NCBI GenBank assembly: GCA_905221605.1
Contig: CAJNDS010002324.1
Coordinates: forward strand, 1,281,001 to 1,345,000
DNA from: Symbiodinium natans
Lineage: Eukaryota > Sar > Dinophyceae > Suessiales > Symbiodiniaceae
Length of the DNA stretch: 64,000 nt
Direction of reading: 5' to 3'
The notes below the pieces were generated by a model. It was not told the origin of the DNA. It did no database searches and saw only the letters and a program-made list of their open reading frames with translations. This document shows positions 17,300 to 31,200 of this stretch, piece by piece (within the stretch, counting starts at the first letter, position 1; each line of letters starts with the position of its first letter). Both the position numbers and the translations under genes were made by a program.

Positions 17300-20200
17300 A
17301 AAAACAAATGTCAGGAAATCTCTGGGCTCTCCAAAAACATGATTTTTGGGCACCAAAAACAAATGTCAGGAAGCCTTCTGGGCTGTCCAAAAACATGAGA
17401 TTTGGGCACCAAAAACAAATGGCAGGAAACCTTCTGGGCCCTTCAAAAACATGAGTTTTGGGCACCAAAAACGAATATCAGGAAATCTTCTGGGCTCTCC
17501 AAAAACATGAGTTTTGGGCACCAAAAACAAACGTCAGTAAACCTTTTGGGCTCTCCAAAAACATGAGTTTTGGACACCAAGAGCAAATGTCAGGAAACCT
17601 TTTGGGCTCTCCAAAAATATGAGTTCTGGGCATCAAACACAAATGTCAGGAAACCTTCTGGGCTCTCCAAAAAAATGAGTTTTGGACACCAAAATCAAAT
17701 GTCAGGAAACCTTCTGGACTCTCCAAAAACATGAGTTTTGGGCACCAAAAAAAATTTGTCAGGAAACCTTCTGGGCTCTCCAAAAACGTGAGTTTTGGGC
17801 TCCAATAACAAATGTCAGGAAACCTTCTGGACTATCCAAAAACATGAGTTTTGGGCACCAAAAACAAATGTCAGGAAACCTTCTGGGCTCTCCAAAATAT
17901 GAGATTTGGGCACCAACAACAAATGTCAGGAAGCCTTCTGGGCGCTCCAAAAATATGAGTTTTGGAAACCAAAAACAAAAGTCAGGACATCTTCTGGGCT
18001 CTTCAAAAATATGTGTTTTGGGCACCAACAACAAATGTCAGGAAATCTTCTGGGCTCTTCAAAAAATAAGAAATTTGGGCATCAAAAACAAATGTCAGGA
18101 AACCTTCTGGATTCTCCCAAAACATGAGTTTTGGGCACCAAAAAAAAGAGGAAACCTTCTGGGCGCTCCAAAAACATGAGTTTTGGGCACCAAAAACAAA
18201 TGTCAGGAAACCTTCTGGGCTCTCCAAAAATATGAGTTTTGGGCACCCAAAACAAATGTCAGGAAATCTTCTGGGCTCTCCAAAAACATGAGTTTTGGGC
18301 ACCAAAAACAAATGTCAGGAAGCCTTCTGGACTCTCCAAAAATATGAGTTTTGGGCACCAAAAACAAATGTCAGGAAACCTTCTGGGCTCTCCAAAAATA
18401 TGAGTTTTGGGCACCAAAAACAAATGTCAGGAAACCTTTTGGGCTCTCCAAAACCATGAGTTTTGGGTACCAAAAAAATGCCAGGAATCCTTCTGGGCTT
18501 TCCAAAAACATGAGTTTTGGGCACCAAAAACAAATGTCAGGAAATCTTGTGGGCTCTCCAAAAACATGAGTTTTGGGCACCAAAATCAAATGTCAGGAAA
18601 CCTTCTGGGTTCTCCAAAACATGAGTTTTGGACACCAAAAACAAATGTCAGGAAACCTTCTGGGCTCTCGAAAAACATGAGTTTCGGGCACCAAAAACAA
18701 ATGTCAGGAAACCTTCTGGGCTCTCCAAAAATATGAGATTTGGGCACCAAGAACAAATGTCAGGAAGCCTTCTGGGCGCTCCAAAAATATGAGTTTTGGG
18801 CACCAAAAACAAATGTCAGGAAATCTTCTGGGCTCTCCAAAAATATGTGTTTTGGGCACCAACAACAAATGTCAGGAAGTCTTCTGGGCTCTTCAAAAAT
18901 AAGAAATTTGGGCATCAAAAACAAATGTCAGGAAACCTTCTGGGCTCTCCCAAAACATGAGTTTTGGGCACCCAAAACAAATGTCAGGAAATCTTCTGGG
19001 CTCTCCAAAAACATGAGTTTTGGGCACCAAAAACAAATGTCAGGAAATCTTGTGGGCTCTCCAAAAATATGAGTTTTGGGCACCAAAATCAAATATCAGG
19101 AAACCTTCTGGGTTCTCCAAAACATGAGATTTGGGCTCCAAAAACAAATGTCAGGAAACCTTCTGGGCTCTCCAAAAACATGACTGTTGGGCACCGAAAA
19201 CAAATGTCAGGAAACCTTCTGGGCTCTCCAAAAACATGACTATTGGGCACCAAAAACAAATGGCAGGAAATCTTCTGGGCTCTCCAAGAATATGAATCTT
19301 GGGCACCAAAAACAAATGTCAGGAAACCTTCTGGGCTCTCCAAAACATGAGTTTTGGGCACCAAAAGCAAATGTCAGGAAACCTTTTGGGCTCTCCAAAA
19401 ATTTGAGTTTCGGGCACCAAAAACAAATGTCAGGAAACCTTCTGGGCTCTCCAAAAATATGAGTTTTGGGCACCAAAAACAAATGTCAGGAAACCTTCTG
19501 GGCTCTCCAAAAACATGAGTTTTGAGCACCAAAAACAAATGTCAGGAAACCTTCTGGGCTCTCCAAAAACGTGAATTTTGGGCACCAACAACAAATGTCA
19601 GGAAACCTTCTGGACTCTCCAAAAACATGAGTTTTGGGCACCAAAAACAAATGTCAGGAAACCTTCTGGGCTCTCCAAAAACAAGAAATTTGGGCACCAA
19701 AAACAAATATCAGGAAACCATCTGGGCTCTCCAAAAACATGAATTTTGGGCACCAAAAACAAATGTCAGGAAACCTTCTGGGCTCTCCAAAAACGTGAGT
19801 TTTGGGCACCAACAACAAATGTCAGGAAACTTTCTGGACTATCCAAGAATATGAGTTTTGTGCTCCAAAAACAAATGTCAGGAAACCTTCTGGGCTCTCC
19901 AAAAACAAGAAATTTGGGCACCAAAAACAAAATATCAGGAAACCTTCTGGGCTCTCCAAAAACTATGAATTTTGGGCAGCAAAAACAAATGTCAGGAAAT
20001 CTTCTGGGCTCTGCAAAATCATGAATTAACAGGAAATCTTCTGGACTCTCCAAAATCATGAGATTTTGTGCACCAAAAAACAAATGTCAGGAAACCTTCT
20101 GGGCTCTCCAAAAATATGAGTGTTGGACACCAAAAACAAATGGCAGGAAACCTTCTAGGCTCTCCAAAAACATGCGTTTTGGAAACCAAAACAAAATGTC

Positions 20201-23200
20201 AGGAAACCTTCTGGGCTGTCCAAAAACGAGAATTTTGGGGAACCAAAAACAAAATATCAGGACATCTTCTGTGCTCTCGAAAAACATGAGTTTTGGACAC
20301 CAAAAATAAATGTCAGGAAACCTTCTGGGCTCTCCAAAAACATGAGTTTTGGGCACCAAAAACAAATGTTAGCAAACCGTCTGGGCTCTCCAAAAACATG
20401 AGTTTTGGGCACCAAAAACAAATGTCAGGAAACCTCTGGGCTCTCCAAAAACATTATTTTTGGGCACCAAAAACAAATGTCAGGAAGCCTTCTGGGCTGT
20501 CCAAAAACATGAGTTTTGGGCACCAAAAACAAATGGCAGGAAACCTTCTGGGCCCTTCAAAAACATGAGTTTTGGGCACCAAAAATGAATGTCAGGAAAT
20601 CTTCTGGGCTCTCCAAAAACATGAGTTTTGGGCACCAAAAACAAACGTCAGTAAACCTTTTGGGCTCTCCAAAAACATGAGTTTTGGGCACCAAGAGCAA
20701 ATGTCAGGAAACCTTTTGGGCTCTCCAAAAATATGAGTTCTGGGCATCAAACACAAATGTCAGGAAACCTTCTGGGCTCTCCAAAAATATGAGTTTTGGG
20801 CACCAAAATCAAATGTCAGGAAACCTTCTGGACTCTCCAAAAACATGAGTTTTGGGCACCAAAAAAAATTTGTCAGGAAACCTTCTGGGCTCTCCAAAAA
20901 CGTGAGTTTTGGGCTCCAATAACAAATGTCAGGAAACCTTCTGGACTATCCAAAAACATGAGTTTTGGGCACCAAAAACAAATGTCAGGAAACCTTCTGG
21001 GCTCTCCAAAATATGAGATTTGGGCACCAACAACAAATGTCAGGAAGCCTTCTGGGCGCTCCAAAAATATGAGTTTTGGAAACCAAAAACAAAAGTCAGG
21101 ACATCTTCTGGGCTCTTCAAAAATATGTGTTTTGGGCACCAACAACAAATGTCAGGAAATCTTCTGGGCTCTTCAAAAAATAAGAAATTTGGGCATCAAA
21201 AACAAATGTCAGGAAACCTTCTGGATTCTCCCAAAACATGAGTTTTGGGCACCAAAAAAAAGAGGAAACCTTCTGGGCGCTCCAAAAACATGAGTTTTGG
21301 GCACCAAAAACAAATGTCAGGAAACCTTCTGGGCTCTCCAAAAACATGAGTTTTGGGCACCCAAAACAAATGTCAGGAAATCTTCTGGGCTCTGCAAAAA
21401 CATGAGTTTTGGGCACCAAAAACAAATGTCAGGAAGCCTTCTGGACTCTCCAAAAATATGAGTTTTGGGCACCAAAAACAAATGTCAGGAAACCTTCTGG
21501 GCTCTCCAAAAATATGAGTTTTGGGCACCAAAAACAAATGTCAGGAAACCTTTTGGGCTCTCCAAAACCATGAGTTTTGGGTACCAAAAAAATGCCAGGA
21601 AACCTTCTGGGCTTTCCAAAAACATGAGTTTTGGCCACCAAAAACAAATGTCAGGAAATCTTGTGGGCTCTCCAAAAACATGAGTTTTGGGCACCAAAAT
21701 CAAATGTCAGGAAACCTTCTGGGTTCTCCAAAACATGAGTTTTGGACACCAAAAACAAATGTCAGGAAACCTTCTGGACTCTCCAAAAACATGAGTTTTG
21801 GGCTCCAATAACAAATGTCAGGAAACCTTCTGGGCTCTCGAAAAACATGAGTTTTGGGCACCAAAAACAAATGTCAGGAAACCTTCTGGGCTCTCCAAAA
21901 ATATGAGATTTGGGCACCAAGAACAAATGTCAGGAAGCCTTCTGGGCGCTCCAAAAATATGAGTTTTGGGCACCAAAAACAAATGTCAGGAAATCTTCTG
22001 GGCTCTCCAAAAATATGTGTTTTGGGCACCAACAACAAATGTCAGGAAATCTTCTGGGCTCTTCAAAAATAAGAAATTTGGGCATCAAAAACAAATGTCA
22101 GGAAACCTTCTGGGCTCTCCCAAAACATGAGTTTTGGGCGCCCAAAACAAATGTCAGGAAATCTTCTGGGCTCTCCAAAAACATGAGTTTTGGGCACCAA
22201 AAACAAATGTCAGGAAATCTTGTGGGCTCTCCAAAAATATGAGTTTTGGGCACCAAAATCAAATATCAGGAAACCTTCTGGGTTCTCCAAAACATGAGAT
22301 TTGGGCACCAAAAACAAATGTCAGGAAACCTTCTGGGCTCTCCAAAAACATGACTGTTGGGCACAGAAAACAAATGTCAGGAAACCTTCTGGGCTCTCCA
22401 AAAACATGACTATTGGGCACCAAAAACAAATTGCAGGAAATCTTCTGGGCTCTCCAAGAATATGAATCTTGGGCACCAAAAACAAATGTCAGGAAACCTT
22501 CTGGGCTCTCCAAAAATGTGAGTTTTGGGCACCAAAAGCAAATGTCAGGAAACCTTTTGGGCTCTCCAAAAATTTGAGTTTTGGGCACCAAAAACAAATG
22601 TCAGAAAACCTTCTGGGCTCTCCAAAAATATGAGTTTTGGGCACCAAAAACAAATGTCAGGAAACCTTCTGGGCTCTCCAAAAACATGAGTTTTGAGCAC
22701 CAAAAACAAATGTCAGGAAACCTTCTGGGCTCTCCAAAAACGTGAATTTTGGGCACCAACAACAAATGTCAGGAAACCTTCTGGACTCTCCAAAAACATG
22801 AGTTTTGGGCACCAAAAACAAATGTCAGGAAACCTTCTGGGCTCTCCAAAAACAAGAAATTTGGGCACCAAAAACAAATATCAGGAAAACATCTGGGCTC
22901 TCCAAAAACATGAATTTTGGGCACCAAAAACAAATGTCAGGAAACCTTCTGGGCTCTCCAAGAATATGAAACTTGGGCACCAAAAACAAATGGCAGGAAA
23001 CCTTCTGGGCTCTCCAAAAACATGAGTTTTGGGCACCAAAAAAACAGAGGAAATCTTCTGGGCTCTCTAAAAACATGAGTTTTGGGCACCAAAAACAAAA
23101 GTCAGGCAGCTTTCTGGACTCTCCAAAAACATGAGTTTCGGGCAGCAAAAACAAATGTCAGGAAACCTTCTGGGCTCTCCAAAAACATGAGTTGTGGGCA

Positions 23201-23600
23201 CCAAAAGCAAATGTCAGGAAACCTTTTGGACTCTCCAAAAATATGAATTCTGGGCACCAAAAAAAAAGAAACCTTCTGGACAATCCAAAAACATGAGTTT
23301 TGGGCACCAAAAACAAATGTCAGGAAACCTTCTATGCTCTCCAAAAACATGAGTTTTGGGCACCAAAAACAAATGTCAGGAAACCTTCTGGACTCTCCAA
23401 AAACGTGAGTTTTGGGCACCAACAACAAATGTCAGGAAACCTTCTGGGCTCTCCAAAAAAGTGAGTTCTGGGCACCAACAACAAATGTCAGGAAACCTTC
23501 TGGGCTCTTCAAAAACATGAATTTTGGACACCAAAAACAAATGTCAGGAAACCTTCTGGGCTCTCCAAAAACATGAGTTTTGGGCACCAAAAACAAATGG
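17300..23600 (+). repeat. higher-order repeat, two units of about 3.11 kb
   Basis: Variant-monomer order at 17682-18179 reappears unchanged at 20796-21293 (offset 3114). Neighbouring segments recur at the same offset, growing to about 3170 after one extra monomer. A third copy of part of this segment is at 38264-38983. Confidence 0.75.
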
Positions 23601-25295
23601 CAGGAAACCTTCTGGGCTCTCCAAAAACGTGAGTTTTGGGCACCAAAAAAAGAGGAAACCTTCTGGGCGCTCCAAAAACATGAGTTTTGGGCACCAAAAA
23701 CAAATGTCAGGAAACCTTCTGGGCTCTGTTAAATCATGACTTGTCAGGGAACCTTCTGGGCTCTCCAAAATCATGAGTTTTGGGCACCAACAACAAATGT
23801 CAGCAAACCTTCTGCGCTCTCCAAAAACATGAGTTTTGGGCACCAAAAACAAATGGCAGGAAACCTTCTAGGCTCTCCAAAAACATGCGTTTTGGAAACC
23901 AAAACAAAATGTCAGGAAACCTTCTGGGCTGTCCAAAAACGAGAATTTTGGGGAACCAAAAACAAAATATCAGGAAACCTTCTGGGCTCTCCAAAAAACA
24001 TGAGTTTTGGGCACCAAAAACAAATTTCAGGAAACCTTCTGGGCTCTGCAAAATCATGAATTGTCAGGGAACCTTCTGGGCTCTCCAAAATCAAGAGTTT
24101 TGGGCACCAAAAACAAATGTCAGGAAACCTTCTGGGCTCTCCAAAAATATGAGTGTTGGGCACCAAAAACAAATATCAGGACACCTTCTGGGCTCTCCAA
24201 AAACAAGAAATTTGGGCACCAAAAACAAATGTCAGGAAACCTTCTGGGCTCTCCAAAAACATGAGTTTTGGGCACCAATAACAGATGTTAGCAAACCGTC
24301 TGGGCTCTCCAAAAACATGAGTTTTGGGCACCAAAAACAAATGTCAGGAAACCTCTGGGCTCTCCAAAAACATGAATTTCGGGTACCAAAAACAAATGTC
24401 AGGAAACCGTCTGGGCTCTCCAAAAACATGAGTTTTGGGCACCAAAAACAAATGTCAGGAAATCTTGTGGGCTCTCCAAAAACATGAGATTTGGGCACCA
24501 ACAACAAATGTCAGGAACCCTTCTGGGCTCTCCAAAAACATGACTATTGGGCACCAAAAACAAATGTCAGGAAACCTTCTGGGCTCTCCAAAAATATAAG
24601 TTTTGGGCACCAACAACAAAAGTCAGGAAATCTTCTGGGCTCTTCAAAAATAAGAAATTTGAACACCAAAAACAAATGTCAGGAAACCTTCTGGGCTCTC
24701 CAAAAACATGAGTTTTGGGCACCAAAAACAAATGTCAGGCAACCTTCTGGACTCTCCAAAAACATGAGTTTCGAGCAACAAAAACAAATGTCAGGAAACC
24801 TTCTGGGCTCTCCAAAAACATGAGTTTTGGGCACCAAGAGCAAATGTCAGGAAACCTTTTGGGCTCTCCAAAAATATGAGTTCTGGTCACCAAAAACAAA
24901 TGTCAGGAAACCTTCTGGGCTCTCCAAAAATATGAGTTTTGGGCACCAAAATCAAATGTCCGGACACCTTCTGGACTCTCCAAAAACATGAGTTTTGGGC
25001 ACTAAAAAAAATTTGTCAGGAAACCTTCTGGGCTCTCCAAAAACGTGAGTTTTGGGCACCAATAACAAATGTCAGGAAATCTTCTGGACTATCCAAAAAT
25101 ATGAGTTTTGGGCACCAAAAACAAATGTCAGGAAACCTTCTGGGCTCTCCAAAAAAGTGAGTTCTGGGCACCAACAACAAATGTCAGGAAACCTTCTGGG
25201 CTCTCCAAAAACATGAATTTTGGACACCAAAAACAAATGTCAGGAAACCTTCTGGGCTCTCCAAAAACATGAGTTTTGGGCACCAAAAACAAATG

Positions 25296-28200
25296 TCAGG
25301 AAACCTTCTGGACTCTCCAAAAATATGAGTTTTGGGCACCAAAAACAAACGTCAGGAAACCTTCTGGGCTCTCCAAAAATATGAGTTTTGGGCACCAAAA
25401 ACATATGTCAGCAAACCTTCTGGGCTCTCCAAAACCATGAGTTGTGGGTACCAAAAAAATGCCAGGAAACCTTCTGGGCTCTCCAAAAACAGGAGTTTTG
25501 GGCACCAAAAACAAATGTCAGCAAACCGTCTGGGCTCTCCAAAAACATCAGTTTTGGGCATCAAAAACAAATGTCAGGAAACCTTCTGGGCTCTCCAAAA
25601 ACATGAGTTTTGGACACCAAAAACAAATGTCAGGAAACCTTCTGGGCTCTCCAAAAAACATGAGTTTTGGGCACCAAAAAAAAGGAAACCTTCTGGACTA
25701 TCCAAAAACATGAGTTTTGGGCACCAAAAACAAATGTCAGGAAACCTTGTGGGCTCTCCAAAAACATGAGATTTGGGCACCAAAAACAGATGTCAGGAAA
25801 CCTTCTGGGTTCTCCAAAACATGAGTTTTGGGCACCAAAAACAAATGGCAGGAAATCTTCTGGGCTCTCCAGAAACATGAGTTTTGGGCACCAAAAACAA
25901 ATGTCAGGAAACCTTCTGGGCTCTCCAAAAACATGACTATTGGGCACCAAAAACAAATGTCAGGAAACCTTCTGGGCTCTCCAAAAAATGAGTTTTGGGC
26001 ACCAAAAACAAATGTCAGGAAGCCTTCTGGGCTCTCCGAAACATGAGTTTCGGGCACCAAAAGCAAATGTCAGGAAACCTTTTGGGCTCTCCAAACATAT
26101 GAGTTCTGGGCACCAAAAACAAATGTCAGGAAACCTTCTGGGCTCTCCAAAAACATGAATTTTGGAAAATGTCCAAAAACATGAGTTTTGGGCACCAAAA
26201 ACAAATGTAAGGAAACCTTCTGGGCTCTCCAAAAACGTGAGTTTTGGGCGCCAACAACAAATGTCAGGAAACCTTCTGGACTCTCCAAAAACATGAGTTG
26301 TGGCCACCAAAAACAAATGTCAGGAAACCTTCTGGGCTCTCCAAAAACAAGAAATTTGGGCACCAAAAACAAATGTCAGGAAACCTTCTGGGCTCTCCAA
26401 AAACATGAGTTTTGGGCACCAAAAACAAATGTCAGGAAACCGTCTGGGCTCTCCAAAAAAGTGAGTTCTGGGCACCAAGAACAAATGTCAGGAAACCTTC
26501 TGGGCTCTTCAAAAATAAGAAAGTTGGGCACCAAAAACAAATGTCAGCAAACCTTTTGGGCTCTCCAAAAACATGAGTTTTGAGCACCAAAAAAAAAGTC
26601 AGGCAACTGGACTCTCCAAAAACATGAGTTTCGGGCAGCACAAACCAATGTCAGGAAACCTTCTGGGCTCTCCAAAAACATGAGTTGTGGGCACCAAAAG
26701 CAAATGTCAGGAAACCTTTTGGGCTCTCCAAAAACATGAATTCTGGGCACCAAAAAATAGGAAACCTTCTGGACTATCCAAAAACATGAGTTTTGGGCAC
26801 CAAAAACAAATGTCAGGAAACCTTCTACGCTCTCCAAAAACATGAGTTTTGGGCACCAAAAACAAATGTCAGGAAACCTTCTGGACTCTCCAAAAACGTG
26901 AGTTTTGGGCACCAACAGCAAATGTCAGGAAACCTTCTGGACAATCCAAAAACATGATTGTTGGGCACCAAAAACAAATGGCAGGAAACCTTCTGGACTC
27001 TCCAAAGAAAGGAGTTTCGGGCAGCAAAAACAAATGTCAGGAAACCTTCTGGGCTCTCCAAAAACATGAGTTTTGGGCACCAACAACAAATGTCAGGAAG
27101 CCTTCTGGGCTCTCCAAAAAAATGAGTTTTGGAAACCAAAAACAAATGTCAGGAAACCTTCTGGGCTCTCCAAAAACATGAGTTTTGGGCACCGAAAACA
27201 AATGTCAGGAAACCTTCTGGACTATCCAAAAACATGAGTTTGGGGCACCAAAAACAAATGTCAGGAAACCTTCTGGGCTCTCCAAAAACGTGAGTTTTGG
27301 GCACCAAAAACAAATGTCAGGAAACCTTCTGGACTCTCCAAAAACATGAGTTTTGGGCACCAAAAACAAATGTCAGGAAACCTTCTGGACTCTCCAAAAA
27401 CATGAGATTTGGGTACCAAAAACAAATGTCAGGAAATCTTCTGGGCTCTCCAAAAACATGAGTTTTGGGCACCAAAAACAAATGTCAGGAAGCCTTCTGG
27501 ACACTCCAAAAATATGAGTTTTGGGCACCAAAAAAAGGAAACCTTCTGGACTATCCAAAATCATGAGTTTTGGGCACCAAAAACAAATGGCAGGAAACCT
27601 TCTGGGCCTCCAAAAACATGAGTTTTGGGCACCAAAAACGAATGTCAGGAAATCTTGTGGGCTCTCCAAAACATGAGTTGTGGGCACCAAAAGCAAATAT
27701 CAGGATACCTTCTGGGCTCTCCAAAAACATGAGTTCTGGGCACCAAAAACAAAATGTCAGGAAACCTTCTGGGCTCTCCAAAAACATGAGTTTTGGGCAC
27801 CAAAAACAAATGTCAGCAAACCTTCTGGGCTCTCCAAAAACATGAGTTTTGGGCACCAAACACAAATGTCAGCAAACCTTCTGGGCTCTCCAAAAACATG
27901 AGTTTTGGGCACCAAAAACAAATGTCAGGAAACCTTCTGGGCTATCCAAAAACATGACTATTGGGCATCAAAAACAAATGTCAGGAAACCATCTGGGCTC
28001 TCCAAAAACATGATTTCTGGGCACCAAAAACAAATGTCAGGAAACCTTCTGGGCTCTCCAAAAACATGAGTTTTGGGCACCAAGAACAAATGTCAGGAAA
28101 CCTTCTGGGCTCTCCAAAAACATGACTGTTGGGCACCAAAAACAAATGTCAGGAAACCTTCTGGGCTCTCCAAAAACGTGAGTTTGGGCACCAAAAGCTA

Positions 28201-31200
28201 ATGTCAGGAAACCTTTTGGGCTCTCCAAAAACATGAATTCTGGGCACCAAAAAAAAAGGGAAACCTTCTGGACTATCCAAAAACATGAGTTTTGGGCACC
28301 AATAACAAATATCAGGAAACCTTCTGGGCTTTCCAAAAACATGAGGTTTGGGCACCAAAAACAAATGTCAGGAAACCTTCTGGGCTCTCGAAAAACATGA
28401 GTTTTGGGCACCAAAAACAAATGTCACGAAACCTTCTGGGCTCTCCAAAAATATCAGTTTTGGGCACCAAAAACAAATGTCAGTAAACCTTCTGGGCTCT
28501 CCAAAAAAATGACTGTTGGGCACCAAAAACAAATGTCAGGAAACCTTCTGGGCTCTCCAAAAACATGACTGTTGGGCACCAAAAACAAATGTCAGGAAAC
28601 CTTCTGGGCTCTCCAAAAACATGAGTTTTGAGCACCAAAAACAAATGTCAGGAAACCTTCTGGGCTCTCCAAAAACGTGATTTTTGGGCACTAACAACAA
28701 ATGTCAGGAAACCTTCTGGACTCTCCAAAAACATGAGTTTTGGGCACCAAAAACAAATGTCAGGAAACCTTCTGGGCTCTCCAAAAACATGAGTTTGGGG
28801 CACCAAAAACAAATGTCAGGAAACCTTCTGGGCTCTCCAAATGAGTTTTGGACACCAAAAACAAATGTCAGGAAACCTTCTGGGCTCTCCAAAAACATGA
28901 GTTTTGGGCACCAAAAACAAATGTCAGGAAATCTTCTGGACTCTCCAAAAATATGAGTTTTGGGTACCAAAAACAAATGTCAGGAAACCTTCTGGGCTCT
29001 CCATGAATATGAAACTTGGGCACCAAAAACAAATGGCAGGAAACCTTCTGGGCTCTCCAAAAACATGAGTTTTGGGCACCAAAAAAACAGAGGAAATCTT
29101 CTGGGCTCTCTAAAAACATGAGTTTTGGGCACCAAAAACAAAAGTCACGCAACTTTCTGGACTCTCCAAAAACATGAGATTTGGGCACCAAAAACAAATG
29201 TCAGGAAACCTTCTGGGCTCTCCAAGAATATGAAACTTGGGCACCAAAAACAAATGGCAGGAAACCTTCTGGGCTCTCCAAAAACGTGAGTTTTGGGCAC
29301 TAACAACAAATGTCAGGAAACCTTCTGGGCTCTCCAAAAACATGAGTTTTGGGCACCGAAAACAAATGTCAGGAAACCTTCTGGGCTCTCCAAAAACATG
29401 AGTTTGGGGCACCAAAAACAAATGTCAGGAAACCTTCTGGGCTCTCCAAAAACGTGAGTTTTGGGCACCAAAAACAAATGTCAGGAAACCTTCTGGACTC
29501 TCCAAAAACATGAATTTTGGGTACCAAAAACAAATGTCAGGAAACCTTCTGGACTCTCCAAAAACGTGAGTTTTGGGTACCAAAAACAAATGTCAGGAAA
29601 TCTTCTGGGCTCTCCAAAAACATGAGTTTTGGGCACCAAAAACAAATGTCAGGAAGCCTTCTGGACACTCCAAAAACATGAGTTTTGGGCACCAAAAAAA
29701 GGAAACCTTCTGGACTATCCAAAATCATGAGTTTTGGGCACCAAAAACAAATGGCAGGAAACCTTCTGGGCCTCCAAAAACATGAGTTTTGGGCACCAAA
29801 AACGAATGTCAGGAAATCTTGTGGGCTCTCCAAAACATGAGTTGTGGGCACCAAAAGCAAATATCAGGATACCTTCTGGGCTCTCCAAAAACATGAGTTC
29901 TGGGCACCAAAAACAAAATGTCAGGAAACCTTCTGGGCTCTCCAAAAACATGAGTTTTGGGCACCAAAAACAAATGTCAGCAAACCTTCTGGGCTCTCCA
30001 AAAACATGAGTTTTGGGCACCAAACACAAATGTCAGCAAACCTTCTGGGCTCTCCAAAAACATGAATTTTGGGCACCAAAAACAAATGTCAGGAAACCTT
30101 CTGGGCTATCCAAAAACATGAGTTTTGGGCACCAAACACAAATGTCAGCAAACCTTCTGGGCTCTCCAAAAACATGAATTTTGGGCACCAAAAACAAATG
30201 TCAGGAAACCTTCTGGGCTATCCAAAAACATGAGGTTTGGGCACCAAAAACAAATGTCAGGAAACCATCTGGGCTCTCCAAAAACATGAGTTCTGGGCAC
30301 CAAAAACAAATGTCAGGAAACCTTCTGGGCTCTCCAAAAACATGAGTTTTGGGCACCAAGAACAAATGTCAGGAAACCTTCTGGGCTCTCCAAAAACATG
30401 AACCAAAAACAAATGTCAGGAAACCTTCTGGGCTCTCCAAAAACGTGAGTTTGGGCACCAAAAGCTAATGTCAGGAAACCTTTTGGGCTCTCCAAAAACA
30501 TGAATTCTGGGCACCAAAAAAAAAGGGAAACCTTCTGGACTATCCAAAAACATGAGTTTTGGGCACCAATAACAAATATCAGGAAACCTTCTGGGCTTTC
30601 CAAAAAACATGAGGTTTGGGCACCAAAAACAAATGTCAGGAAACCTTCTGGGCTCTCGAAAAACATGAGTTTTGGGCACCAAAAACAAATGTCACGAAAC
30701 CTTCTGGGCTCTCCAAAAATATCAGTTTTGGGCACCAAAAACAAATGTCAGTAAACCTTCTGGGCTCTCCAAAAAAATGACTGTTGGGCACCAAAAACAA
30801 ATGTCAGGAAACCTTCTGGGCTCTCCAAAAACATGACTGTTGGGCACCAAAAACAAATGTCAGGAAACCTTCTGGGCTCTCCAAAAACATGAGTTTTGAG
30901 CACCAAAAACAAATGTCAGGAAACCTTCTGGGCTCTCCAAAAACGTGAACTTTGGGCACTAACAACAAATGTCAGGAAACCTTCTGGACTCTCCAAAAAC
31001 ATGAGTTTTGGGCACCAAAAACAAATGTCAGGAAACCTTCTGGGCTCTCCAAAAACATGAGTTTGGGGCACCAAAAACAAATGTCAGGAAACCTTCTGGG
31101 CTATCCAAATGAGTTTTGGACACCAAAAACAAATGTCAGGAAACCTTCTGGGCTCTCCAAAAACATGAGTTTTGGGCACCAAAAACAAATGTCAGGAAAT